DNA of 64,000 nucleotides, taken from NCBI GenBank assembly GCA_019614645.1, contig JABWDB010000003.1:24761001-24825000 (forward strand), written 5' to 3'. Made by a program: the position numbers and the translations under genes. The notes beneath the pieces were generated by a model. It was not told where the DNA came from. It did no database searches and worked only from the letters and a program-made list of their open reading frames with translations. The DNA is from Stratiolaelaps scimitus. Lineage: Eukaryota > Arthropoda > Arachnida > Mesostigmata > Laelapidae. Positions 12,291 through 23,172 of this stretch are shown here, in pieces; position 1 is the stretch's first letter; each line of letters begins with the position of its first letter.

Positions 12291-12292
12291 GT
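12252..12292. repeat. Interrupted (TA)n microsatellite
   Basis: TA units broken twice by TG, giving a nearly self-complementary tract. Confidence 0.85.
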
Positions 12293-12294
12293 AT

Positions 12295-15200
12295 TCTGTC
12301 CACTCGTGCGCTAAGATGTCCACTCACGATTACACGTCCGTAGTCATCCAAACTCACTATTCATTCAGTGTTATTTCACCCTCAAAGGAGCAAAAAATAG
12401 ATAATGTCTATCATAGCGACTTGATCACTACGACAGAGCGAATTCGTCGTCTCTTTTAAATATGGAGTGCTGGTATCGTCGCCCGTGGCACACTGCCGCC
12501 TGCTGCTGATGGTGTTCGTCATGGTATTGCTGCTGTTGTTGTTTGATGTTGCTGGACTGGCTGGCGGGCTTCATTGCCGTTCGTTGTCTTTACTGGTCAG
12601 CCCACTAATTGTAATTGATGTCGTCGTGACCAGCGCTGCCGTTTTCAAAATTCAGACCGTCTATACGTTTCGATACAACAACAAAAAAAAAAAGACGAGC
12701 GAACATCGCCATCATTGGCGAAATCTGATCACGAAGCTCATCGTGGTCATCGACGATGTGATGATGATGGGCGGACGATCCTCAGAAGGGTCCAGAGCCC
12801 CCTGGTAATGCTGACGAAGACGGTGATGTTACTGCCTTCGCTCTCAGCGCCGCGTCCACTCATCCAGCCGAGTGGTGAGTACAAATCATTTTGCGCCGCC
12901 GCCGCCGCCTGCGACGAGCAGGAAGAAAAGGAGATTAAAATACTTCATCGCGAGGTCGCTGTGAATCGTATAGTGTCGCATGTTGACTATAGTGCCATAC
13001 TGGTGTATGCGAGGCAAATCGAACGGCTCGAAAAGAACTGAGTGTACGTAGAAGGTGTGTATGTGTGTGTGTTTTGAAAAAAGGAATGACGAAATTGGCC
13101 TGCTGGGGAAGGGAGCCACAGTGTTTTCTGTTTTACTATCGAGCACTAGAATGCAGGAAACAGTGAATTGAACAGCACAATAGCTACCGCTGTATCTCAG
13201 CAACGTCTATTATAATATTTGGATGAAAACGGTAAGCCCACATCTGGCGTGTAGTACTCAAACCTCTTTCAATATCATCATTATGTGGTTACTGCCCGTG
13301 GATTACCACCTCCTATAGAAGAAACAATAGTAGCTAACACTATGATTGTCGTAGTGTAACGACTTGATAGTCTGACAGTAGTAATGACCCAATCAAGCGA
13401 CGAACGTATACCTATCAAATCCTATGTGCCTACCGATGACAGTTACGCAATGTTGTCTTATGCGATACCGAGTAAACGGACCTGGGGGGGAATATAATAG
13501 TTTGGTGGACAGCATTAAAAAAAGAGGCAAACTAAAATCGATTTGGATTCGGCGCGGCGTATGTCGCCGTGCGTACATGTGAACGCGTTCGGTAAAAGAT
13601 GTCCATCCTTTAACATAACGCCGTAATATCTTCATGTTAATTGCGGCTATTGGCCGCAACTCAAACCACTGACTGATTGACCCACTGTGTCCCGTGAGGG
13701 TTAACTCTGATAACTCGCTATAACGATAGCGAGTCTCCTCTGCTTCGTGTGAATCGATTTGACGTATACTGTCGTGATCTGTTTCCCAGGATAGAGGAAA
13801 CGGTTCTTATACGAGTGAGTTATTAATATATCATCGAAGTGGGCTTACGTGTGATTGAGTGCTTTTGCCATGGTCAGTTTGGCATCATCGCCAAGATCGC
13901 GATGTCAGAGGATATGATAGCTAGCTATATAGTAATCCCGAATATTCTGTATATAACGAGTCTGTCAAGCTTCCGTTAACGGAAATCCCACCAACGAACG
14001 TAACTCCTATAACATGTGCCACCACAAAGTTAGTAATTGGGTCGATGTGTCCGTGTGTGTGTCAAAACAGAAACCCGGGGAGGCAGGCAGGCGTAAATAA
14101 AAATAAATCGTTTTACGATTATATTGCAAGGAACCTAATTTCGCGAACTGACAAATACGCGTCGGCGGTCGAGTCTAGTGAACATTGATTATCAAGGGAG
14201 AAATTTATCCTTTAAAAGCAGGGCACGCAGAATTGTTTCTCTATGCGATCCCGCCAAGTAACAAGAATATCGAACCTAGCGGCCTGACGTTCAGCTCAAA
14301 CTGTCAGCGACACCGGTAATCGTTCACCTTATCCAAGGTAAATAAATATCTAATTGCCGCCAGAGCAACAGCAGCATGCCCACTTTGACAGGCCAACTAT
14401 GTTTCACCGGGATCGAGCTGTATATCGTCACTGACAGAAGTATCACCATAGCCGATAGGTGATCATATAGACACAAGCCAAAGCACCAATCAACTATTCC
14501 TTTATTTAAGTAGCTATAATAGCTCTAAGCCAATCTCCTCGGGAAGAACTCCATAAGCCCAGTAAGCTCTCTAGTGTGCATTCGTACATTGGCGCTAGAA
14601 CACAAATTCATTCGGCAAAGATTACGCGCAAGTGCAAAAGACTGTAGTCAAATCCTTCCAACCCGTGTCTGATCGTCTGAGACAGTTACAGCAACTCGAT
14701 CATCAGACGCTGCCCGATGCAAAGCAGAGGCGCCGCATCACAAATATACAATGAACTCCGAAACGCTACCCGGCGATAGAGAGATAGAGAGAGAAACTTT
14801 ATCGTCGTCGAAATCGCCGATCAGACAATGCTCACTGAACAGGAAAAAAACGATTGAACAGCAACAACAGCAACATGAGAAAAATAGTAACGAAAAAGAC
14901 GAAGATACATTGTCGGGTCTGATCGACAGAGGGGCAGCGTGAACAACTGAACAGAGAAGCAACAGCGTCCAATTAATTACATTGATGCCTTTCTTTATTC
15001 TATCCTCCCATCGCCGTATCCGCTTTCTGCGTCGCGACACCCCCTGCCATAGTCGTTGCATGATGCGTCCCTTCTGCCATAATATATAATAGTATAATAT
15101 TGTATGATAATAAGAACAACAATAATAATAATAATAATGGCGGAATAGCGCCACGTAATATACTGTTCGTACCTGCTCAACGGTGGTGTAACCGTCGCGG

Positions 15201-15780
15201 TGGTATCTCGAGTTGCTGGTAATATTATAGTGGCATTATAGCGCAATGCAGGTATCGATATTGAAAAACGAAACGACAGAGCTATGAATGGGATAACAAA
15301 GTTGGCGTAGAAAATCAACCTGTTCAATTGAGCAATTAGTCGACGGACACGCTGAGTAGCACTGGTAACAAATGGGCTGTGGCTTGGGTGCATTGGCGCA
15401 CAACTTTACAATAGCCGTATTGAAGAACAGTTGAGGGCACAGGTAGTGATGGGCGTTTTGGTGTTACACAGGCTCTGTTTAATACAGGAAGAAACCAGGG
15501 ACACAATGTACTCGTACTATGTTAAACATGTTTTTACTGTTTTTATTTTTACGAGACTTTAACCATTGTACAACTGCAGTTAATTCACTAAACCTCAATG
15601 TGAATAATCTATATACATGCACAGTTGACTTCATATACACCCTCCTGAAAGTATTCCCTTGATCAGTCGCTCCTGAATAGTAGTTACATCATTATATATA
15701 AACTATGAACTCTCCTCTTTTTATACTAATTAGCTTCCCTCTAGAAAGATCTTGTTTGCCAGGTGTCAAGGCTTAATCCA
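12295..15780. other. Non-coding stretch
   Basis: Contains GCT/GTT triplet-rich DNA at 12.48-12.56 kb, a consensus donor (GTG|GTGAGTAC) at 12875, and a possible 25-base microexon at 13790-13814 (CCCAG before, GTGAGT after). It also has a 9-bp perfect stem at 13713-13734 (ACTCGCTAT, loop AACG, ATAGCGAGT) and AAT/ATT repeats near 15118-15140. Frames at 14738-15393 pass through these low-complexity tracts. No gene is supported. Confidence 0.4.
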
Positions 15781-15785
15781 CGCCG

Positions 15786-15866
15786 AATTAATTTAATTGA
15801 TTAATTAATAACTGATAATTAATTAATAATTTAATTAACTAATTCGTTTAATTGATGAATTTTAGT
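15786..15866. promoter_or_regulatory. AT-rich cluster of TAAT motifs (possible enhancer)
   Basis: About 80 bases composed almost wholly of overlapping TTAATTAA, TAATTG and ATTAAT words, including two copies of the self-complementary ATTAATTAAT separated by 8 bases. TAATTA/TAATTG is the core site for Antennapedia-class homeodomain proteins, and paired ATTA half-sites suit dimers. This may be a regulatory element, but simple AT drift could produce the same, and no conservation can be judged here. Confidence 0.3.
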
Positions 15867-15869
15867 TAT

Positions 15870-16810
15870 TCGATAAGTCGTCCGAGTCGAGCGTTTCCCA
15901 GTTGTTAAAAATATGGAGAGCAGCCACTCGAGGAAGAGGGATTTCGTGGAATCTATTCGACAAGATTCCTCTCTTAGTTCTCTTTGAACGTACATGAGCG
16001 CGAGCCTAACTAACGGTATATTTGCCCATCAAATATAGGAACAGTTGCGACTATGCGGCTGGTTGATCAACGGCACCCGTCATGTCTTTGTCGACAGACA
16101 AAGTGCGGACGTGGCGAGATAAGGTGGAACGCCTCATTTCAACGAGAGAAACTTTCCCCCCTTTCTGAGTATACGTTGACAGAGGCGGGAGGCGTCTGGC
16201 TATATTGTTACATGTATTTTATTTTGGCTTTCAATGCGCTTGAATAGAGACTGTTAGATTGGATAAAGGCAGAACAAATACCATATTCGATGTAGGGATG
16301 GTACCCCCCCCACCGCGGCTCTTATATTTTTTGTTGTCTTTTCTTTCCATGTGCCTTTTTCTAATTAGATCTTTCGGACTAACTGTCTCCCCTCAGCGTA
16401 CTGCTATGTCCTGCAAAACATTGCCTTGATAATTGCATCCGCTTATGACGATCTCGGTGTGAGGTAACAGCCTCATTGGCGCACTGATGAGACAGGCCTA
16501 CGCCTAAACCATTAAACGAATAGCGGAACGATGCAGGAGACGACGATGGATAGACATCGGAAAGCGATTCGCGTCTGATAGCCAATGATATATGTCCACT
16601 CCACTACGCTATCTACTTGTCTCCATTGATTTCTCTTGATTCCTTCATTCGTCCGGTCATTTACTTCTGGGCCACACCAACAGGCTCAGTGTGGTCGTCT
16701 CGCGCTCTTCACAACAACTACAGCAGCAGCCGCAGCAGCAATAAGCACAACAAAAGTCACGTGGCTTCGCCGCGCCAAAATAAATGCTCCGCTTTCAATG
16801 CTCGCTACTA
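15870..16810. other. Non-coding stretch
   Basis: An 8-C run near 16305 and CAG/CAA triplets near 16720-16745. No gene is supported. A short Ser-rich ATG frame at 15913-15987 is of chance length. Confidence 0.35.
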
Positions 16811-16812
16811 AG

Positions 16813-16960
16813 TATATATATATATATATATTTCTGTATGCGTGCAACACATATATATATATATATATTTCTGTATGCGTGCAACACATATATATATATA
16901 TATATTTCTGTATGCGTGCAACACATATATATATATATATATATTTCTGTATGCGTGCAC
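16813..16960. repeat. Minisatellite, 4 units of about 37-39 bp with TA spacers
   Basis: The word TTTCTGTATGCGTGCA recurs at 16831, 16868, 16905 and 16944, spaced 37, 37 and 39 bases. Each is preceded by a (TA) tract of about 18-22 bases, and the linker is ACACA in the first three units. The units are identical apart from TA length and the final CACCACG exit, so the expansion is recent. Repeated frames on both strands here are repeat-encoded and not genes. Confidence 0.95.
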
Positions 16961-17235
16961 CACGGGGCACATGCGGGCACGTAACGCGTTTCTGCCATTG
17001 TGATTAGCAGCTGTCTGGCTAGAGAGGGTTGGCTGATTTTGTCGCTTGGGTGGTTGCTTGCTTGCTTGGTAGGTAGATGGTTGTTGCCTCGCCTGTAAAA
17101 CAAAAATGAAGGCGAGAAACTCCGATAGCGGCATGAGACGAGAAGAGGCGGCGGCGGCGACAACGCCAAATTTATGGCCCTTTAAACACCGTCACTCGCT
17201 GTTCCTGCTGTCGCTAGTGCTGATGCCTTTGCTTG

Positions 17236-17263
17236 AGCAGCAGCAGCAGCACCACCACCACCA
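17236..17263. repeat. (AGC)n(ACC)n triplet microsatellite
   Basis: Adjacent CAG-type and CCA-type triplet runs of about four units each. Confidence 0.85.
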
Positions 17264-17975
17264 GTGAACACAGATCACACTAATGGTGCCGAGCTCGACG
17301 GGAATATTAGATGGAGGATGCGGAGGAGAACGAGCGGAGATAACAGGTACACGCTGCGGGTGTAGGTAATATGCAGTTTTACTGGGTGGTAAATTTGGTG
17401 GTCGACTTTGGAAATTTGATCCAGAGGAACCCCATCAATAATAGCGAATAATTCATTTGTTTACAACATTAATAAGGAACACACACACTCACAAAAAGCC
17501 TAAGATTCTGAACTTGTGCGCCCTAGGTGGGATTCCAGCTGTGTCACTTTCAGGTTCCCCGCAATGAAAGTACGATGTATAGCTCTGATAGGCTGGCCGG
17601 CGGCCAGGGGATTCGTACTATTATCTCAACTGGCAAACAAAATAGACAAACAGGGACATCGAGCTGTGAATTACAAACCAAAAGCAACCCGGCTGGCAGA
17701 TAGCATTATCTCAAATGATGGCCCCATAATGGCTGACGCGGCGACGTTGCACTATCTTGATTGGTAAATAGGCTGATAGTGGGAAATGTCCCAGGTCGCA
17801 AGGTGAAATCGCCCCGTAGCCTCAAGGAGGCGCAGTAATGTGGCTATGCTGATAAATAATAAAATGTTTGAATGGGAGAAGGACTCAATCGCAAACGAAA
17901 GCCCATGATGCCGATGATCTGATTATTGAAGATGGACTCTTAAAAAACGTTGAATCATTACAATGTATATGAATA

Positions 17976-17978
<3 letters not shown>

Positions 17979-18006
<28 letters not shown>
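17979..18006. repeat. (AT)14 microsatellite
   Basis: Uninterrupted AT run. Confidence 0.95.
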
Positions 18007-18008
<2 letters not shown>

Positions 18009-19146
18009 CTTGCGGATTCGACCATACATGTCTACTCCATCGGCACCCGTATAGCAGCAGTCAGCAGTGGTCATAAGTTATTGTTCTTACGGCAACACGT
18101 CTGGCTTACAAAAATAAATCGTCGCAAATGTCGAATCCAATGTCTGCGCTAGATCCCCATTAGACTGGGTCCTTGGCCCACACGGCGTTTTCAGCCCGGC
18201 TTACGAGCGGCTGGATTGACGAATCGTTCGTTTTCTTTTCAATCGAAACCTGTCCCTGTCTTTCAACGCGGACACTCGTTCTCGATGCTCTACCTTGAGC
18301 AATTTACACCGTTTAGCCAAACCGTTGCCACGCCGAGCAGCATCCGATAGATGAGCTGTCTGTTTCAGTCGAATTTGCTGTGTCGCTGCTGCTGTTGAAG
18401 GTGAGCTATTATACGCAAGCCACGAGCTGTGCGTACCCTCGTACGCAGTATTCATTGAGAGAAACGAAACAAACAAACCAGCAAGAAAGCAAACGAAGTG
18501 TGCTAGCTACACGAACGAACATCAACGGCTCAAAGGGTAGACGGTATATATAGACAGCAGCGGCATTGCATCGACGCGCCTTTTCGCGGCGGCCGCTGCG
18601 GCAGCGCGGTGCGACGCCGTCATAGTCCTCGTCACGACTGCCACAGCGGGATACAGTCCGCGCTACGACGACGACGGCGGCTGCTGCGAGTGCCACCGGC
18701 CAATATTTTCGATTTCGGTCAAATCGATCAGCAGCAGCAATAGTAAAATGAGTCGAACAAAAGTGGCCGCTCAATAATATATCGTTCCCCGATAGTAATT
18801 ATATATCGCTATCCCTCTCGACCCCTTCTTTTCCTCGGTTTATATTGACGCTATTCTCGCCTGAGATGTTTAGTACCGTGGCTGGGAAGCTCTCGTCATA
18901 AGCATCGAACACATATTATGAACTCATATATGTACAGCACATGTTCTCTTTGCACAGACGTTATGTTTGATAGGGATTGCCATCATTTCTAGTGGTATCA
19001 TATTGTTTAGTGAGATTATAGTTTATCGTCTGAAAATAACAACAGCAGCAGCAGCAACAACAACAACGACAACCCAGTTTAACGCGTTTAACGTTAGACA
19101 GGGCTAACATATACATTTTACCTAAGTTATAATTAAGATAGAACCT

Positions 19147-19159
19147 CCCCCCCCCCCCC
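19147..19159. repeat. Poly-C run (13 C)
   Basis: Uninterrupted C run followed after T/A by another five C. Confidence 0.9.
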
Positions 19160-21119
19160 TACCCCCTAATAAGCTGCTATCCTCCTCATTAATTAACATT
19201 AAAATGCGACAGCGAGTATGATAAATTAAAAAGCGAAAGCTTACCTCCGTCCTCCTTATGTTTGTCCATCATCGTTACTACCACATGATATTACAAATTA
19301 TACACGTCCAGCTCACAACCAACCGCATCTATTAATAGACGGATGCTCCTTTCTATCTCAACTATCTCCGATCAGCACCAGTAGCAGCAGCTGTAGACGC
19401 TTATCGCTGCTGCTGCTGCTGTCACTGAGACGCATTTGTCAGATCCACTTGCTGTGTGTGCGTTCATATTCCATCTATTATCGAAACTATGGCTCTAGTT
19501 AACCGCCGCTGTTGTTACATACTGCCGCAACGGGAAACGATACCATTGCTGCTGCCGCCGCCGCCACCACCGCCGCCTCTACTATTACGAGAGTGCAATT
19601 TTTAGTAGCAATTCGAAGCGATGCCGCGAAGACCACACCGGCGCAACAACGAGCTGCGAGATACCAGCCAGCCAGCCAACCCAATTATAATTACGCCGAT
19701 TATCATCCCGTTCATTATTAATAAGACCCCCGCCCCACGCCTCGATTAAGAGAACAGGATGAGGCTACTATTCAATGCGCTCGAAATATACATGTGTATA
19801 TAATGCATTTTTTTTCATCGGTTTCCGAGACGTATATTTCATAAATATTTGGCTCTCTCTCTCTCTCTCTAGCGGTAGCAGTAATACTAGTAGTTGTTTG
19901 CTGGTGAGGAAAATACAGGAAAAAAAAAAGGGGGACGTCGATTGTGGTGGATCACGAGTCAACTCAGACGCACGATGTCGATGGGCAACACTGCTGTTCT
20001 TCTTCGGCTGCTGCTGCGGCCGCCGATGCAGCTGCGCTGGAAGCAATAAAGGCTAGCGATAATTTCTCTATCGATTAATTAAGCGCGTTTGTGTGTTCAG
20101 CTTTACAATGTATTAGCTATATTTTTATTCTTTGCTTTTTTGTTCGGTCGGTGCATGCCAGACAACGGCGTCTGCTGGAAACGCACGCGAATCAGCCAAA
20201 TGTATAGAGAATTTGAACGCCGTTTGATTTTGTGAGACGATACCCTATGGTGGAGTAGCTATGGTGGCGCGTAACGTTTGTAATGTCCGTATTCCGAGGT
20301 GTGCTCTTATCGTTTAAGCTAGAGCAAGAACAACTACGGCGGACAAGGTTTATTGTATCAATCCATCTCGGATCGAACGAAGGCGTTTTAAATTTCAAAG
20401 TAAATCCTATTTGAATAGCACGTTTCTACGCAGTAACCTAACCTTGCATTCTAGAAAATCCAATCGAATCCGGCCAAGTTAATCTCATCTCTATCCGCAA
20501 TCGTGCAGATCCAATCTGTTTCTGCCTTCTTCCCCCGTGACGTTAAAACCTATTAAAAGTGCAACTTCTGCAAGTGCTTTCACTGTTAGCACGTCACATT
20601 TCTGACCGTAAGCCACGCCTTCGTCTGAGCGTGACAATAAATTGCAATGTAATCGAGTGTCCACTGAAAATGGGATGCCCTTCAGGAATAGTTTTCCGCC
20701 CTTTTTTTTGTTGTTTCTGACGTGACCCGAAGACATTTGTCTCAATGCTGCATGGTGGTTAAACGCAATCAAGATTGACATCACAGGTAGATGTTGACGT
20801 TTTGTGCTCATCGAACGTCTTTCCCCGTGGGCGAATGTCGTACGATAACTGAAACATAAATAATCGTGTGTACCAGCAAGCGAATGGGGATGATTTCGTT
20901 ATCTAATCTATATCATCACTATGGTCATCATCTATTCTTTACTTTGCCGAGATTTGATCGCTATATAACGAGTAGGATAGAAGCAATATGCATAATATAA
21001 TGTTATGTTATTATAATATATATGTTCTATCACCCACTTACACTCCGTTATTATATTGCTGCTGTAAGTTTGGACAGGTCTGCCTTGTATGGCAGACTTC
21101 ATATTGTGGGCGAGTGGAC

Positions 21120-21161
21120 GCGAGAAAATTTTATAGATAAGCGAGAATATTTTATAGATAA
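21120..21161. repeat. 21-bp tandem duplication
   Basis: Two adjacent 21-base units (GCGAGAAAATTTTATAGATAA and a one-substitution copy), a recent local duplication. Nothing coding. Confidence 0.9.
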
Positions 21162-21948
21162 ACGCATCTAGTGGAAGCTCACACGAGGAGTTTTGATTTG
21201 GATTCTCCACTATCGCCGAACACTTCAATTATCGAACTCAGCTGCTCTCTAATAAGCAGCTGTTTTTCGAGCTGACCCTCAGCTGTTCCCCTATCTGACA
21301 GACCTAAGCTCTTAACCGCCCCTCTCTGTCGATGACCGACAGATATACCCCCCACGCCAGGATAATAATTGCCTGTGTATTTACAATCCAGGACATACGT
21401 CAACTAACTACATTGATGTTGATCATAATACACGATACCTCCTTAAGCATATAAATGCGTCCATCAGTTTAGAATGCATATATGTGTGTATCTGATGTGT
21501 AAATTGCTGACACCTGCAATTCGAATTGGTCTAGTCTAGTACAAACCAAGACAAAAAGCAACAACACAGGTTCTTGGACATGCGACGGATATCACTGCTG
21601 AAATCAAGCTCCTCTGTCACGAATCTATCTATAGCTAATCGACAATTGCAAATTTGTCGTCATTAGTCGTTATTTTCTCTGTTTCACATCTGTCACACAT
21701 CAAATCGGAAGACGTCTCTAAGTGATCCATCACCCAGTTATTCTATTTCAACTTGTTCGACTTGTTCTCTCGTCAACGACTCAGGTTGTCACTAAGGCTG
21801 AACTCAGTGACATCAGAATCATATCATATCTGCAAAAGTGCACAATCTAGTCGGCTTTTCGCCATTCTCTTCTTGAAAACATCGCCGCAGTCAAGACGCT
21901 ACGATGAATCGAAACCACCAGTAGTAATAGTAGTACTGTGATCTAGCG

Positions 21949-21998
21949 GTACCGTGGACGTTAAATGTTGGCTGAGAGTCAGCCAGAAAAAGTTTATG
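21949..21998 (+). repeat. Dispersed repeat with short stem, copy 1 (matches 58689-58737)
   Basis: About 49 bases align to 58689-58737 with roughly nine differences. The shared core TAAATGTTGGCTG is followed by NGAGTCAGCC. GGCTG and CAGCC form a five-base stem kept in both copies while the loop differs (AGAGT here, TGAGT there). Flanks are unrelated. Confidence 0.6.
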
Positions 21999-23107
21999 TT
22001 TATGTGATCTAGTTGCTTTCCGGGGCTATCTGTTGCTGTATGACTCAGACGAAACACGCACGTTATGGCTTGTCGCCCATTTGTCAGTTGAGTACTACCT
22101 TTTGCGCTCAGATAAATCGAGGCACTCGAAAGGCATTCGAGAGCCGTTATATAAATACAAACATCTGACAACGTGCTACAGACACCCGGCGTTTCAACCA
22201 GCCAGTGGGCCTATTACTTATCGACGTCGCCATCACCGTTATCGTCAGAGCATGAATGGAATAAATTAGCCAGAGCGGTTCATTATGGAAAACGAATTCT
22301 ACATCTCGATTTACTCAACGAGCAACGTTCGATGTCCGCTGTACGTATGGTTGATTCACGATTACGCGTTTCGTAAGAATAGGGATTGTTTCTTTAGTTA
22401 ATTTAATATGCGTCTTTCCCATGCCTGTAGTCTGTCGATGCGCTACCGGAGGAGTGCAAGGTCCTTATCGAATTTCGACTGACCGTTCGTTCGTTCTGAA
22501 TCCTTTCATGTCTGCTTTTGTCATGAACCCTGTGCGCGGGCAAAATTCGCCAGCTGACATCAAGTCGTGTATATATATATATGTATCCCGTATAATTAAG
22601 ATGGTACAGAGTGGAGAAGGAGGAACGCATCTGACAATTTGGGCCTTTTTTATGTCGTTCGAGCGTAATGTTCCATAAGGACACCGGGGACAAAACTGCT
22701 CTCGCTGGCGGCGTTTCCTCCTTGAAGGCCACCTGACAACCGGGCCACACATTATCCCGTTCAGGACAGAGCATTTGTGTCACGAGTCAAGATATAAATG
22801 CTCCAGTGCTTCGAACGTCGTAGTGCACCTCTGAGCGAAACGGACGTTTGGGCTTTGTCCGAGACTTCGAGCTGGAAGAAAACTGCTCGACATTTGTCTT
22901 TATCAAGGTTCTATATGGGCAAATGTATTTACAAAAATCGCTCGGCGCGCGGGACAGGGGGTGTTCAAATGCATGCAATAGGATATATAATATAACGTTT
23001 TTACGGTGATTTGACGTTAGTTTATCGAATTATCGTTAATTTTCCGTTGGAAATTTGAGGGCTCTTCCGGTGTTCCGGTTTACTTAAATCACTCGCGCAT
23101 GATGCGA

Positions 23108-23172
23108 AAAGGTAAAGGTTTTATATTGGTTTATTAAAGGAACTGTAATTTTAAAATGCTTAAGTTCTCTTA
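23108..23172. repeat. Dispersed repeat copy 2 (matches 1631-1705)
   Basis: Same orientation as copy 1; matching from AAGGTAAA through ATTGGTTTATT to AATGCTTAAG and TTCTCTTA. The GGTAAAT tandem of copy 1 is shorter here. Confidence 0.55.

Larger units (their letters stand above)
16961..21119. other. Non-coding, triplet-repeat and GC-mixed stretch
   Basis: Carries (AGC)/(ACC) triplets at 17236-17263, AT run 17979-18006, CAG/CAA at 19037-19070, a C run at 19147-19159, GCC/CCG triplets near 19545-19570 and a CT run near 19853-19870. At 18540-18700 there is a GC-rich patch. Frames of 60-120 codons on both strands show no domain. No gene is supported. Confidence 0.4.

Noticed and set aside
22431..22499. 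22-codon terminal exon after an acceptor
   Set aside because: Plausible composition but no length excess, no linked exon, and another phase is open for 80 codons across a TA tract.
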